Shown piece after piece: positions 1-9,005 of a stretch of 64,000 bases of DNA (positions are counted from its first letter, which is position 1; each line of letters opens with the position of its first letter). Source of the stretch: Hamadaea sp013361475 (GTDB lineage: Bacteria > Actinomycetota > Actinomycetes > Mycobacteriales > Micromonosporaceae); assembly GCF_040654195.1 (NCBI RefSeq), contig NZ_JBFAHM010000020.1, positions 27,404 to 91,403 of the forward strand, read 5' to 3'. The position numbers were made by a program, and so were the translations under genes. A model generated the notes under the pieces. That model was not told where the DNA came from, did not search any database, and worked only from the letters and a program-made list of their open reading frames with translations.

Positions 1-1845
1 GGGGTCGACCGCCGCGTCGTACTGGATCGGGCCGACCACCGGCAGGTCGGGCCGCCGCTTGCGGACCAGATCGGTGGCGTGCGCGACCTTGTCGACGTCC
101 GCCCCGAACCCGCTGATCCCGGTCGAGTAGGACAGCATGGCGACCCGCGGCTCGACCCCGAACCGTTCGGCCGTCTCCGCACTGGAGATGGCGATGTCCG
201 CCAGCTGCTCCGGGTCCGGATCGGGGTTGATCGCACAGTCCCCATACACCAGTACGCGATCCGCCAAGCACATGAAGAAGACGCTCGACGCGATGGACAC
301 TCCCGAGGCGGTCTTGATGATCTCGAACGCCGGCCGGATCGTGTCGGCGGTCGGGTGCACACAGCCGGAGACCATCGCGTCGGCGCGTCCGCTGTTGACC
401 ATCAGCGTGCCGAAGTAGTTCACGTCGCCGACCTGGTCCCATGCCTTCTCCAAGGTCATGCCCTTGTGCTCGCGCAACTTGGCGTATGTGGCGGCGAACT
501 CGCTACGCCACTGGCTGGCGTTGGGGTCGACGATCCGCGCGCCGCCGTCGTCGAGTCCCAGATCAAGCCCAAGGTCGCGGGCCTTGTCCCGCACGACGTC
601 GGCCGGGCCCAGCAGGGTCAGCTCGCACACGCCCCGCCGCAGCAGCTGCTCGGCCGCACGCAGCACCCGCTCCTCGGTGCCCTCGGGCAGCACGACGTGC
701 CGCAGATCCTCCCGCGCCCGTTCGATCAGCTCGAACTCGAACATCAGCGGCGTCACGCCGTCGGACCGTGTCACGTCCAGCCGCGCCGTCAGCTCGGGAA
801 CGTCGACCGACGCCTCGAACGCGCCGATCGCGGCGGTCACCTTCCGCGGATTCTGCGCGGTCAACGCCCCTTCAAGCCCGGTGAGCCGGCCGACGGTGGC
901 GAAGCTGTCCTCGCGTACCGAGATGACCGGGACCTCGCCCCGGAACCGGCCGACCAGCGCGACGACCCTCGGATCAGGTTCGATGCCGAGCGTCAGCACG
1001 AGCCCGGCGATCGACGCGTGGCCCGCGAAGTGCGCGGCCATGGCCGCGACGATCAGATCGGACCGGTCTCCCGGCGTCACCACCAGGCAGCCGTCCCCGA
1101 CGTGGTCCAGGAAGGTGGGCACGGTCGCGCCCCCGACCACGATGTCCAGCACGTCCCGGTCCAGCGCCTGCGGCGAGCTGCCGGACAGCGGCGTCGCGTT
1201 CAGCACGTGCATGACCTCCGCGACCGTCGGGGCGCTCACGGCCGCGACGCGGGGCACGGCATAAACCGGCGTTCCCTCAAGATCAGCTGGTACGCCGGAA
1301 CGCAGCTCGGGCGCGACACGATTGGCCACGATCGCGATCACCGAATGACCGGCCACCGCCTGCCGAGCACCCCGGATCGCGGTGTCGAGATCGGCCGCGC
1401 TCCGGCCGTCCCCATCCACCACGGGCAGCAGCGGCGCGCCGAGTTCCCGGGCGAGCCGGAGGTTCATGCCCAACTCGTCAGGGAAGGTCGGCTCGCCTTC
1501 GCCCCCGTCCGGCGCACCGAAGTCGGTGCCGACGATGACCACCGCGTCGCAGCCCCGCTCCACCTCGTGGAACCGTTCGAGGATCAGCCCGACCATGGCG
1601 TCGACCTGGCCCCGGGCCAGCATCAACGCCGCCTCGTCATATCGGACGCCGGTCGCCGCCGCCGACGACGGCATACCGTAATGATCTCGCAGCAGCGCCA
1701 CGATCGGGTCGTCGTCGGTCCTCGTGAACGGCCGAAACACCCCGATCCGGCGTACGCGGCGAGACAGCAGCTCCGCCACGCCGAGAGCGATCGCCGACTT
1801 TCCGCCGCCCGCGTCCAGGCCGGTCACGTACACGCTGCGCGCCAC
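1..1845 (-). CDS. pta: Phosphate acetyltransferase, 3' end beyond the window edge
   Basis: Transfers acetyl between acetyl-CoA and phosphate, giving acetyl phosphate for acetate kinase in the cytoplasm. About 615 residues are visible; the family is usually near 700, so roughly the last 85 lie left of base 1. The product opens with VYVTGLDAGGGKSAIALG, the dethiobiotin-synthetase-like P-loop domain of long Pta proteins, followed by a DRTGG-type middle domain. The catalytic PTA_PTB domain begins near residue 370 (VVLPEGTEERVLRAAEQL) and includes MVSGCVHPTADTIRP and MLSYSTG. GTG at 1845 is taken as start; an in-frame GTG at 1854 lies closer to a GGAAG Shine-Dalgarno-like run and is an alternative. 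The gene downstream, outside the window, is expected to be ackA, but this cannot be seen. Confidence 0.93.
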   Translation of the reverse strand, partial: MARSVYVTGLDAGGGKSAIALGVAELLSRRVRRIGVFRPFTRTDDDPIVALLRDHYGMPSSAAATGVRYDEAALMLARGQVDAMVGLILERFHEVERGCDAVVIVGTDFGAPDGGEGEPTFPDELGMNLRLARELGAPLLPVVDGDGRSAADLDTAIRGARQAVAGHSVIAIVANRVAPELRSGVPADLEGTPVYAVPRVAAVSAPTVAEVMHVLNATPLSGSSPQALDRDVLDIVVGGATVPTFLDHVGDGCLVVTPGDRSDLIVAAMAAHFAGHASIAGLVLTLGIEPDPRVVALVGRFRGEVPVISVREDSFATVGRLTGLEGALTAQNPRKVTAAIGAFEASVDVPELTARLDVTRSDGVTPLMFEFELIERAREDLRHVVLPEGTEERVLRAAEQLLRRGVCELTLLGPADVVRDKARDLGLDLGLDDGGARIVDPNASQWRSEFAATYAKLREHKGMTLEKAWDQVGDVNYFGTLMVNSGRADAMVSGCVHPTADTIRPAFEIIKTASGVSIASSVFFMCLADRVLVYGDCAINPDPDPEQLADIAISSAETAERFGVEPRVAMLSYSTGISGFGADVDKVAHATDLVRKRRPDLPVVGPIQYDAAVDP

Positions 1846-1875
1846 GTGGATCACTCTACTTCCGCCGCGCCCGGC

Positions 1876-3108
1876 CTACTCACGGACTGCGCGTCGGCTG
1901 TGAAGTTCGGCGCGGTCGGCCGCCGCCCGGCCCTCGGCCCAGCCCTGCCGGTTCGAGACCGTGATCGACCGAGTCCGGAGCGTCGGGAACAACTCCTGGA
2001 ATCTGCTCTCCACTTCCTCGGTACGCGCCTTCAGCACCGGCAGCAGCGTGCTCTCCCCCACGTCCCGGATCGTCTCACTGACCGCCGCCTCGGTCGCCCC
2101 CCGCAGCCGCTCGCCGATGCGCTGGGCGTACGCCGTCAGGAAAGCCTGCCGGAACGACCGGGTGTTGTTGCGCCCGAACCGGTCCTGCCTCGGCCCGGAC
2201 TGCGTCATCGCGGTCACCGCCTGCACGAGCAGTGAGGTGAACAGCAGCTCGACCGAGTCCAGGTCGCCGGGGAACCCGGTGACGGTGGCGAACCCGTAAG
2301 ACTCCGTCCACACCGACCGGCAGCCGTTCGCCTCGGCCACCGCCTGAAGCAGCAGAGTCTTCGCCGCCTCATAAGGATTGTCGATCGGAATCCGCCGGAC
2401 GGCGGGCTCGTCCTTGCCACCCGTCCGCGCCATCAGCAACGCGAAGTCGATGCTGTGCCGGGCCATCAACTCCTGCGCCTTGGCCGTGTACGCCTCCGCC
2501 TCCTCCGGGAAGGTCGTCGACTCCGCCTTCGCCAGCAACGCGCGTACTCGGTCGAGCATCTTCTGGTCCACCGTGTGCTGGTGGATGTGCCGAGGACGCG
2601 CCTGACCCGGCAGCGGCCCCTGGAACGGCAGATTCGGCAGACGGCGCAGGTGCCAGATGGTTTGGATCACCTGCTGGGGATCGGTCCTCGCAGCTCCCGC
2701 CGCGTTGTCCCTATCGCTCGCCGCGCCATCCCTGGATCTCGCGGCGTTGTCCCTGGATTTCGCCGGTGCGATCTGGGTGAGCTGCGCCTGCCAGCGCTCG
2801 TCCACCGTGGTGGCGGCATAGGTCCGGGTCTGCGCGATCATCGCCGCCCCGGCGAGCCGGGCGTGCTCCTCGGTCAACGCCTTCCTCACCGACCGGTGCA
2901 GCTCGAACGGCTGCCACCCGCGCTGCCACACCGCCAGCACCTCGGCCTGCATCAGCGCGAACACCGCCGTCGGTGCCCCAGGACGCGCAGCCAGCGCCTG
3001 CGCCGCCCGGGAAACCTCGGCCGGCCGTCGGGCATCGTAGGCGAAGACACCCTCGGCGACGATGCGCTCGACGATCTCGCGCTCGGACGGCACGCGCTTG
3101 TCCCCCAC
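1876..3108 (-). CDS. DUF2786 domain protein
   Basis: A 410-residue protein of unknown function. The recognisable part is MLDRVRALLAKAESTTFPEE followed by AEAYTAKAQELMARHSID near residues 178-215, the hallmark of DUF2786, a short helical domain found in actinobacterial and phage proteins. The N-terminal third is Ala/Arg-rich and helical, with a repetitive SRDGAASDRDNAA stretch near residues 120-140 that is probably a linker. The C-terminal half is predicted mixed alpha/beta with no motif I know. GTG at 3108 is preceded by a GGAGGGGG run at good spacing. It sits between pta and a DUF3800 gene on the same strand with short gaps, so it may be co-transcribed with either. No function is assigned. 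Confidence 0.8.
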   Translation of the reverse strand: MGDKRVPSEREIVERIVAEGVFAYDARRPAEVSRAAQALAARPGAPTAVFALMQAEVLAVWQRGWQPFELHRSVRKALTEEHARLAGAAMIAQTRTYAATTVDERWQAQLTQIAPAKSRDNAARSRDGAASDRDNAAGAARTDPQQVIQTIWHLRRLPNLPFQGPLPGQARPRHIHQHTVDQKMLDRVRALLAKAESTTFPEEAEAYTAKAQELMARHSIDFALLMARTGGKDEPAVRRIPIDNPYEAAKTLLLQAVAEANGCRSVWTESYGFATVTGFPGDLDSVELLFTSLLVQAVTAMTQSGPRQDRFGRNNTRSFRQAFLTAYAQRIGERLRGATEAAVSETIRDVGESTLLPVLKARTEEVESRFQELFPTLRTRSITVSNRQGWAEGRAAADRAELHSRRAVRE

Positions 3109-3148
3109 CGCATCCCCCTCCGTCGCGAGCCCAACCGCCTCAGCAACC

Positions 3149-4078
3149 CTATCGGGCCGGACCGACGCTTCCGGCCGTCGCCGCCGCGCCCGTCTGCGCC
3201 GGGATGGTGATCTCCAACTCCCCCTCGCTCACCACTTCCGCGCCGAATCCGCTCGCCCCGAACAGCATCGCGCTCGGCCGAGCGGCCACCGCATCACTCA
3301 CGACGATCCCGCCCCGCGGACGGCCGGTCTCGTCGAAGTAGCGGAACTGGAGCGCCTGCAAGGCGTCCCCATGCTTTTCGCGGACCTCGGCGTAGCGCGG
3401 CGAGTCGTGCACCGTGCCCGGTGAGGCGCCGTACGCCGCGGCAACCATCGGCAGTGTGATCATGGAGGCGAGCATGTCGGCGATCTGAATCCCCGCGTGG
3501 TTTCGACTGTCGGCGAACGACGGCACATCGTGCAGCAGCCGGTACGGATCTTCGCCAGTACGCCACTTCTGCGTGAAGATCGAGTGCGCCACCTCGGAGT
3601 TCTGGCCTGGGTTTCGGCTGTCCGCGATGATCGCCCCGTGCGATCCTTTCTCCGCCAAATACCGCATGAAGTGAGCAGCAATGTCCTGCATCGAAAAGCC
3701 ATAGGTCGAAGCCGGCTTCAGCCGTTCACCGGGACGCTTGACCCACACGCGTCCCACGATGCGACATCCGAAGCGCTCCAAGAGATTCAGCAACCCGTAT
3801 CGAGCATGCTGAACATAGCGACGGCTGTCGCGCGAGTCGCTACGCGTCAGTCGTAGCATCTCGCCGCCCTTCACCTCGATCAAAATGTGGTCGAGCGCGC
3901 GGCCCTGCTGAAACCGGATCGCGAAGTGGCGCCGCTTGTACTCCAGAAACTCACGGGTGAGCTCCGGAATCGCGTTTACGTCGACGATCAATCCGAGGAT
4001 GATCATCGCGGGTGTGGCCGCCGGATGGCCGTCCGGCTCCTCGACTCCGCCGGACTCGTCTAGATAAAGATGATGCAC
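3149..4078 (-). CDS. DUF3800 domain protein
   Basis: 309 residues. The N-terminus HHLYLDESGG and the later acidic residues within IIADSRN and IQIADMLASM match DUF3800, a family with a predicted RNase H-like fold, often found near mobile or defence genes but with no settled function. GTG at 4078 is the only start that includes the conserved YLDESG strand; there is no clear Shine-Dalgarno sequence upstream. The upstream intergenic region is AT-rich for this genome and carries two DnaA boxes and a possible promoter (TTGCAA, 18-base spacer, TAATTT). No partner toxin, transposase or phage gene is next to it. The catalytic acid placement is assumed from the family, not tested. Confidence 0.8.
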   Translation of the reverse strand: MHHLYLDESGGVEEPDGHPAATPAMIILGLIVDVNAIPELTREFLEYKRRHFAIRFQQGRALDHILIEVKGGEMLRLTRSDSRDSRRYVQHARYGLLNLLERFGCRIVGRVWVKRPGERLKPASTYGFSMQDIAAHFMRYLAEKGSHGAIIADSRNPGQNSEVAHSIFTQKWRTGEDPYRLLHDVPSFADSRNHAGIQIADMLASMITLPMVAAAYGASPGTVHDSPRYAEVREKHGDALQALQFRYFDETGRPRGGIVVSDAVAARPSAMLFGASGFGAEVVSEGELEITIPAQTGAAATAGSVGPAR

Positions 4079-4128
4079 CCAAGGAAATTAGGCCGGAAAT
4101 TGAGGACATTGCAATACCGCATTTGATC

Positions 4129-4158
4129 TGTGGATAACTCACCGCATTATGTGGACAA
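4129..4158 (-). promoter_or_regulatory. Pair of DnaA boxes
   Basis: On the minus strand TTGTCCACA (4158-4150) and TTATCCACA (4137-4129) lie in the same orientation 21 bases apart in an AT-rich gap. The first is the preferred actinobacterial DnaA box and the second the E. coli consensus. They lie upstream of the DUF3800 start. They could be a DnaA-responsive promoter element or a titration site. Two boxes alone do not make an origin, and no dnaA, dnaN or gyr gene is near. Confidence 0.5.
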
Positions 4159-4194
4159 GAAGTGCGGCACTCCAATCAACGTCCACCAAACACT

Positions 4195-4218
4195 GAAGGC
4201 CACCGCAAGGTGGCCTTC
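4195..4218. terminator. Perfect hairpin ending the LacI-operon
   Basis: Arms GAAGGCCACC and GGTGGCCTTC (10 bp, no mismatch) close a GCAA tetraloop. It lies 66 bases past the stop of the CitE-like gene on the minus strand. No T-tract follows, as is usual for actinobacterial terminators. It is the natural 3' end of the operon that begins at 15754. Confidence 0.65.
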
Positions 4219-4283
4219 AGGGACTGCTTTCAGCTCTCGCCTACGGCATGAATGACAATAGCGGAACAAGAGCGGTGGTGCAA

Positions 4284-5066
4284 CTAGGAGAAGCGAGCGG
4301 CCAATTCGACCGTACGCCGCGCCGCCGCCACCATTGCGACATCCACGAAACGGCCATCGGAAAGGACTGCCGTTCCCGCATCGGGATCGAAAGCGGAAAG
4401 CAGTGCTTCCGCCTTTTCCACTTCGGGTTCGCTCGGCCGGAACGCCTCGACGATGACGCGCAGTTGCCGAGGGTGGATGGCGGCCCGCCCGAGCAGGCCC
4501 AGACCGCGGCCGACGGCGCAGGACGCGGCCAGCCCTTCCAGGTCCGAAACGTGCGGGTAGACCGACATCGCGGGCGGGCCGAGGCCGGCGGCCCGAGCGG
4601 CGACGACGACGCGGGAACGGGGCCACGCGAGCCCGGCCTCAGCCGAGACGTGCAGGTCGGCGCTCAGGTCGGCCTCGCCGAGACCGATGGACCCGTCCGG
4701 GGCGCAGACGGTCGCGATCTCGAAGGCTGCCTCGACTCCACGGGCTGACTCGATCAGCGCGTGGACGGGGACTCCGGCGAGGGCGGCCGCCCGGACCGCC
4801 TGTGGCGTCTCCACCTTCGGGACGCGTACGCCGGACAGGCCGGGCAACCCGGTCAGCGTGTCGAGCTGCTCGAATGCGCTGATGCGTACCTGCACGGGAA
4901 CTTCATGAGTGGAGCCGAGCAGGTCGGTCACCGCCTCGAGGGCATACGCCTTCCGCGCGGGGGCGACGGCGTCCTCCAAGTCGACGATGACCGTGTCGGC
5001 GCCGGAGGCGAGCGCCTTGCCGAACCGTTCGGGCCGGTCACCGGGAACATAGAGCCAGGTCAGCAT
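4284..5066 (-). CDS. CitE/HpcH-type acyl-CoA lyase
   Basis: 260 residues of the HpcH/HpaI aldolase-citrate lyase beta family, TIM-barrel Mg2+ enzymes that cleave acyl-CoA thioesters such as malyl-CoA, citramalyl-CoA or HMG-CoA. Seen: VPGDRPERFGKAL at the N-terminus, TVIVDLEDAV (metal and substrate loop), the Glu in ALIESARGVEAA, and GLGEADLSADL, the usual EDL-type metal site. It is the last gene of the operon. Its ATG at 5066 shares a base with the end of the CoA-transferase gene. The pairing with a family III CoA-transferase resembles itaconate/citramalate-type routes in which the acid is first charged with CoA and then cleaved. The true substrate is unknown. Confidence 0.85.
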   Translation of the reverse strand: MLTWLYVPGDRPERFGKALASGADTVIVDLEDAVAPARKAYALEAVTDLLGSTHEVPVQVRISAFEQLDTLTGLPGLSGVRVPKVETPQAVRAAALAGVPVHALIESARGVEAAFEIATVCAPDGSIGLGEADLSADLHVSAEAGLAWPRSRVVVAARAAGLGPPAMSVYPHVSDLEGLAASCAVGRGLGLLGRAAIHPRQLRVIVEAFRPSEPEVEKAEALLSAFDPDAGTAVLSDGRFVDVAMVAAARRTVELAARFS

Positions 5067-6271
5067 CAGACCACTCCTCGTTCGCGCAGTCCGGCGATCT
5101 CCTCTTCGCTCAGGCCGAGGCCGGCGAGGATCGCGTCGGTGTCGGCGCCGTGCGGGCGGCCGGCCTCACGGATCTCGCCCGGGGTGGCGGAGAGCCGGAA
5201 CGGGACGTTCTGCATGAGCAGCTCGCCGCCCTCGGCCTTGGGCACCTCGACGAACGTGCCCAGCGCGGCAAGCTGAGGGTCCTCGGCGAGTTCGGGGACC
5301 TCGTAGACGGGACCGATGGCCGCGTCGGCGTCGGCGAACGCCTGGAGGACCAGGGGCCGAGGGCGGACCGCGATCCAGTCGGCGACCGCCTTGTCGAGCA
5401 GGTCGGCATGCTGAGCCCGGCCCGCGCCGGTGGCGAACCAGGGCTCGCCGACGACTTCGGGCATCCCCACCAGGCGCATCACGCGCTCGGCGACCGAGGT
5501 CGCGCTGGTGGACACGGCGACCCAGTGCCCGTCCGAGCATCGGTACGCGTTCCGGGGCGCGTTGTTGGCCGACCGGTTGCCGAGCCGGGGTGAGACGTAG
5601 CCCAACTCCTTCCACCAGGTGACCTGCGGTCCCAGCATCGCCATGATCGGCTCTACGAGGGAGAGGTCGACGACCTGACCGGTACCCGTGACGTCCCGGG
5701 CGCGCAGGGCGAGCAGCACCGCGTACGCCGCGGACAGGCCGGTGATCGAGTCGGCCAGCCCGAACGGGGGCAGCGTCGGCGGCCCGCCCGGTTCTCCGGT
5801 CGCCATCGCGAACCCCGACATCGCTTCGGCGAGGGTGCCGAATCCGGCGCGGGAGGCGTATGGCCCGGTCTGGCCGAAGCCGCTGATCCGGGCGATGACC
5901 AGCCGGGGGTTCACCTCGTGGAGCACATCCGGGCCGAGCCCCCAGCGTTCGAGCGTGCCGGGCCGGAAGTTCTCCACGAGGACGTCCGCGTCGGCGAGCA
6001 GACGCTTGAGCAGCTCCGCACCCTCCGGTGTGGACAGATTGAGCGTGCCGCAGCGCTTGTTGCGCATGAGGACCCGGCCCCAGAGCCCGCCGGGTCCATG
6101 TCCCCGGGCGGTGTCGGGCACCTTCGGGTGCTCGATCTTGACGACGTCGGCACCGAAGTCGCCGAGGAACGCGCCGGCGAGCGGCCCCGCGATGACGGTG
6201 GCGATCTCGACGACCTTGATCCCGTCCAGCGGCCGCATGCGGCCGGCGTCCTGACGTGGGTGATCGCTCAT
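5066..6271 (-). CDS. Family III (CaiB/BaiF) CoA-transferase
   Basis: 401 residues. It moves CoA between carboxylic acids. Seen: LDGIKVVEIATVIAGPLAGAF and LGDFGADVVKIEHP at the N-terminus, NKRCGTLNL and DVLVENFRPGTLERWGLG, all classical for the family. The catalytic Asp is probably the one in FGLADSITG near residue 170. ATG at 6271 overlaps the stop of the upstream fusion gene by four bases (ATGA), which fixes the start; the frame is open further upstream but that is antisense-like padding. It works with the CitE-like lyase that follows. No acid substrate can be read from the sequence. Confidence 0.9.
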   Translation of the reverse strand: MSDHPRQDAGRMRPLDGIKVVEIATVIAGPLAGAFLGDFGADVVKIEHPKVPDTARGHGPGGLWGRVLMRNKRCGTLNLSTPEGAELLKRLLADADVLVENFRPGTLERWGLGPDVLHEVNPRLVIARISGFGQTGPYASRAGFGTLAEAMSGFAMATGEPGGPPTLPPFGLADSITGLSAAYAVLLALRARDVTGTGQVVDLSLVEPIMAMLGPQVTWWKELGYVSPRLGNRSANNAPRNAYRCSDGHWVAVSTSATSVAERVMRLVGMPEVVGEPWFATGAGRAQHADLLDKAVADWIAVRPRPLVLQAFADADAAIGPVYEVPELAEDPQLAALGTFVEVPKAEGGELLMQNVPFRLSATPGEIREAGRPHGADTDAILAGLGLSEEEIAGLRERGVV

Positions 6272-8067
6272 GGGAGATCCACCGCGATGCGGAAGCCCAC
6301 GCTCGGCGAACGGTCGAGGCCAAGCCCCATGAGCAGGAGCTTGATGCTCACCTCCGGCGGCTGCGGGCCGCCGTCGAAGTACCACATCGAGCCTTCGGCC
6401 CGGTGGGCGCTGCCGCCCTTGAGGATCACAAACCGCGTACGCCCGTCGCTGTGCTCGCTCTCGGTCAGGTTCCACACGAGCGGGTCACGCCGATCGACGA
6501 CACCGAGTTCGGCCGCGACCTGCCATTCGTCCTCGGTGGGCAGTCGCGCCCCCGCCCACGTGGCGTAGGCCCGAGCCTCGGCGAGCGTCACCCCGGTGAC
6601 GGGTGCTTCCGGGTCAGCGACCGGCCACGGCTCAGCGCCGACGGCGGTCCGGTACGCCGCGAACTCGGCCTCGCTGACCTCCAGTTCCCCGATCGCGAAC
6701 CGGCCGAGGTCGACCCGGCGGTGGAGCGTCGCCATGTCGTGCAACCGAGGCGGCAGTGGCTTCCACTCGTCGACGAAGGGCGCTTCACCGTAGAGACCGG
6801 TCTCGCGGCGCCGGTGGCGCACGACGAGGTCCCGGCGACCGGCGGGCACCTCGACCAGGCCGCCCGGCGGCTGCTCGGCGAAGACCGGCCGGTGCGGTAC
6901 GCGTACCGCAGCGCGAGCGGGGAACCCGGTTTCGCCTACGGCGGACACCGCTTGGTCCCCGGCCGACGTGGCAACGGCGATGGCTCCGGCGGGAAGCGGC
7001 CCGGCGGCTACGACCTGACCGCCGTCGACGACCCAGGGGCCGTCATAGTCGGGTCCCCGGTTGACGATCGTCCACAGTGTCTCGCCGTCGAGATCCCAGC
7101 GGGAGGCGTACACCGCGGTCCCGGCGGGATGACCGGCCAGCGGCGTCCACTCGGCTTCCCGGAAGAACCGCGCGTGCGTCGACCACGTCTGGCGCATGAA
7201 CCGCAGCAGCGCCTTGTCGCGCTCCGACCAGCCGACCCAGACACCGAAGACCGACTCCCAGACGAGGAGCCCGGTGCCGTTGAACCAGGCCGACTGGAGT
7301 TCTTCGAGATGATCCCGATGCCAGCGGCGGGTGTGGTGCAGCATGTGCCGCGGCTCGAACCATTTCGCCCGCAGTACGCCGGGGACCGCAGAGTCGGCGA
7401 ACCACTGCGCCCAGGACATGGTGTGGTCCTGGATGCGCTCGAGCGGAACGCGGGACTCCCCGGCGAGCACGATGGTCGGAGGCAACGCGTCCACCAACTC
7501 GGCCGCGGACTTCAACGTGTCGAGGAAGACTCCGTCGACGCCCAAGTCGGCCACGAGCGTCGCGACCTCGTCGGCCGATCCGCCGTCCCACGGGTTGTAG
7601 TCGACGAAGACCTTCACCCCGCGGGCTTGGAAGGCGCGGACGACCTCGCCCAGGCCGGGCACATCGCGATAGAAGGCGAACTGATCGCGTCCGTCCAGCC
7701 CGATCACCGGGTACGCGTGCCAGAGCACGACCCCGTCGAAGCCGCCGAACTCCTCGATCGACGAGTCGACGAAGGCGTCGACGGTGAACTCGCCGGTCGC
7801 GTGGTCGAAGAGCGCCTCATCCCAGAGCCAGACCAGCGCGATCGCGAAGCAGTCCAGGGGCACCTGCTCATAGCGGGAGCCGTCGTAGTCGAGGCGCTCG
7901 CGGGCCGACTTCCGCCAACCAGCCAGCGCGTTACGCCATGCCGGCCACTGCGCGGGATCGTCGGGCGCGGCGAAGATCTTCGCCTCGTCGAGCCCGGACA
8001 GATCCGCCCCCAACTCCAGCGGCACGATCGCCGGCTGGTCGATCGGCCGGGGCACATAGGGGTTCAC
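6268..8067 (-). CDS. Glycosidase-like barrel fused to a formylglycine-enzyme-like domain
   Basis: 599 residues. Residues 1-330 look like a (beta/alpha)8 glycoside hydrolase or related barrel, with strands such as FDGVVLWHAYP, VKVFVDYNPWDGG, VDGVFLDTL and IVLAGESRVPL. A beta-rich segment follows (about 330-420). The C-terminal part (about 425-599) is FGE-sulfatase/SUMF1-EgtB-like: FAIGELEVSEAEFAAY, ATWAGARLPTEDEWQVAA, VWNLTESEHSDG, FVILKGGSAHR and SPSVGFRIAV. The two copper-binding cysteines of true formylglycine-generating enzymes are absent; the C-terminal domain has no Cys, so it is unlikely to oxidise sulfatase cysteines and may bind carbohydrate or have another chemistry. The ends overlap neighbours by 4 bases on both sides. 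The exact GH family is not recognised. Confidence 0.75.
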   Translation of the reverse strand: MNPYVPRPIDQPAIVPLELGADLSGLDEAKIFAAPDDPAQWPAWRNALAGWRKSARERLDYDGSRYEQVPLDCFAIALVWLWDEALFDHATGEFTVDAFVDSSIEEFGGFDGVVLWHAYPVIGLDGRDQFAFYRDVPGLGEVVRAFQARGVKVFVDYNPWDGGSADEVATLVADLGVDGVFLDTLKSAAELVDALPPTIVLAGESRVPLERIQDHTMSWAQWFADSAVPGVLRAKWFEPRHMLHHTRRWHRDHLEELQSAWFNGTGLLVWESVFGVWVGWSERDKALLRFMRQTWSTHARFFREAEWTPLAGHPAGTAVYASRWDLDGETLWTIVNRGPDYDGPWVVDGGQVVAAGPLPAGAIAVATSAGDQAVSAVGETGFPARAAVRVPHRPVFAEQPPGGLVEVPAGRRDLVVRHRRRETGLYGEAPFVDEWKPLPPRLHDMATLHRRVDLGRFAIGELEVSEAEFAAYRTAVGAEPWPVADPEAPVTGVTLAEARAYATWAGARLPTEDEWQVAAELGVVDRRDPLVWNLTESEHSDGRTRFVILKGGSAHRAEGSMWYFDGGPQPPEVSIKLLLMGLGLDRSPSVGFRIAVDLP

Positions 8068-9005
8068 GGCTTCACCGCCAGCTTGTCGATCTCCTCACGC
8101 AAGGCCAGCGAGCTGGACGCGCCCAGCCGGGTCGCGCCGATCGCACCGGCGGCGCAGGCCCAGGCCAGCGTCTCCGCGATCGGCTTGCCCTCCGTGTACG
8201 CCACGGCGAACGCGCCGACGAAACCGTCCCCGGCGGCGGTCGTGTCGACGGCGTCGATCTTCGGCGCCGGGATCTGCATCCAGGTGCCCTCGCGGTCGGC
8301 GTAGAACGCGCCGTCGGCCCCGACGGTGAGCACGACCTTCGGCGCGATCTGCCGAAGCCGCTCCATCAGCGAGTACGCGTGCATGCCGCGCGCCGAGGCA
8401 CTCGGGCTCCGCCGGGCCGAGCTGTCGATCTTGTCGCCGAGGACCATCTGCGCCTCGATGAGGTTCACGATGAGAACGTCGACCAGAGACAGCAGCTCAG
8501 TCGGCAGGTGCCGGGCCGGTGCGGCGTTGAGGAGCACCGGAACCCCGGCGTCACGAGCGACCTGAGCAGCCTCCTGCACCGTTTCCAGGGGAATCTCGAG
8601 CTGCATCACCAGCGCGTCGGCGGCCGCGATCGCCGCCCGATCGGCCTCGGTCAGGTAGGTCAGCTTCGAGTTCGCGCCGGGTGCGACGACGATGAAGTTC
8701 TCGCCGCTGTCGTCGACCGCGATGAGCGCCACCCCGGACGGGCCGGGTTCGGTCCGCAGCAGGGACAGGTCCAGCCCCGCCTGCGCCATGTTGTCGCGTA
8801 CCTGCTGGGCGAAGGCGTCCTCGCCGACCGCTCCGACGAAGGTGACCTCCGCCCCCGCGTACTGCGCGGCGATCGCCTGGTTGGCGCCCTTGCCACCCGG
8901 GACGGTCGTGAAGCTCTCCCCGAGGACGGTCTCACCGGGCCGCGGCAGGACGGCCGCGGTCGCCACCAGGTCGAGGTTCACGCTGCCGACGACGACGATC
9001 TTCAT
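8064..9005 (-). CDS. PfkB-family carbohydrate kinase (ribokinase-like)
   Basis: 313 residues. It phosphorylates a sugar or nucleoside with ATP. Seen: IVVVGSVNLDLV at the N-terminus, the first PfkB signature GGKGANQAIAAQYAGAEV, and the second signature DAVDTTAAGDGFVGAFAVA, with the catalytic Asp in AAGDG. It most resembles ribokinase. A 15-20 residue insertion (SSARRSPSASARGMHAYS) lies before the ATP-binding VVLTVGADGAF strand. ATG at 9005 overlaps the end of the upstream ADP-ribosylglycohydrolase gene by 4 bases. In this operon ribose or another pentose released by the hydrolases is a sensible substrate, but that is inference. Confidence 0.9.
   Translation of the reverse strand: MKIVVVGSVNLDLVATAAVLPRPGETVLGESFTTVPGGKGANQAIAAQYAGAEVTFVGAVGEDAFAQQVRDNMAQAGLDLSLLRTEPGPSGVALIAVDDSGENFIVVAPGANSKLTYLTEADRAAIAAADALVMQLEIPLETVQEAAQVARDAGVPVLLNAAPARHLPTELLSLVDVLIVNLIEAQMVLGDKIDSSARRSPSASARGMHAYSLMERLRQIAPKVVLTVGADGAFYADREGTWMQIPAPKIDAVDTTAAGDGFVGAFAVAYTEGKPIAETLAWACAAGAIGATRLGASSSLALREEIDKLAVKP

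Noticed and set aside
6271..6475. Upstream extension of the CoA-transferase frame by 68 codons
   Set aside because: It overlaps the coding fusion gene, is Arg-rich and adds no family sequence; the ATGA overlap fixes the start at 6271.
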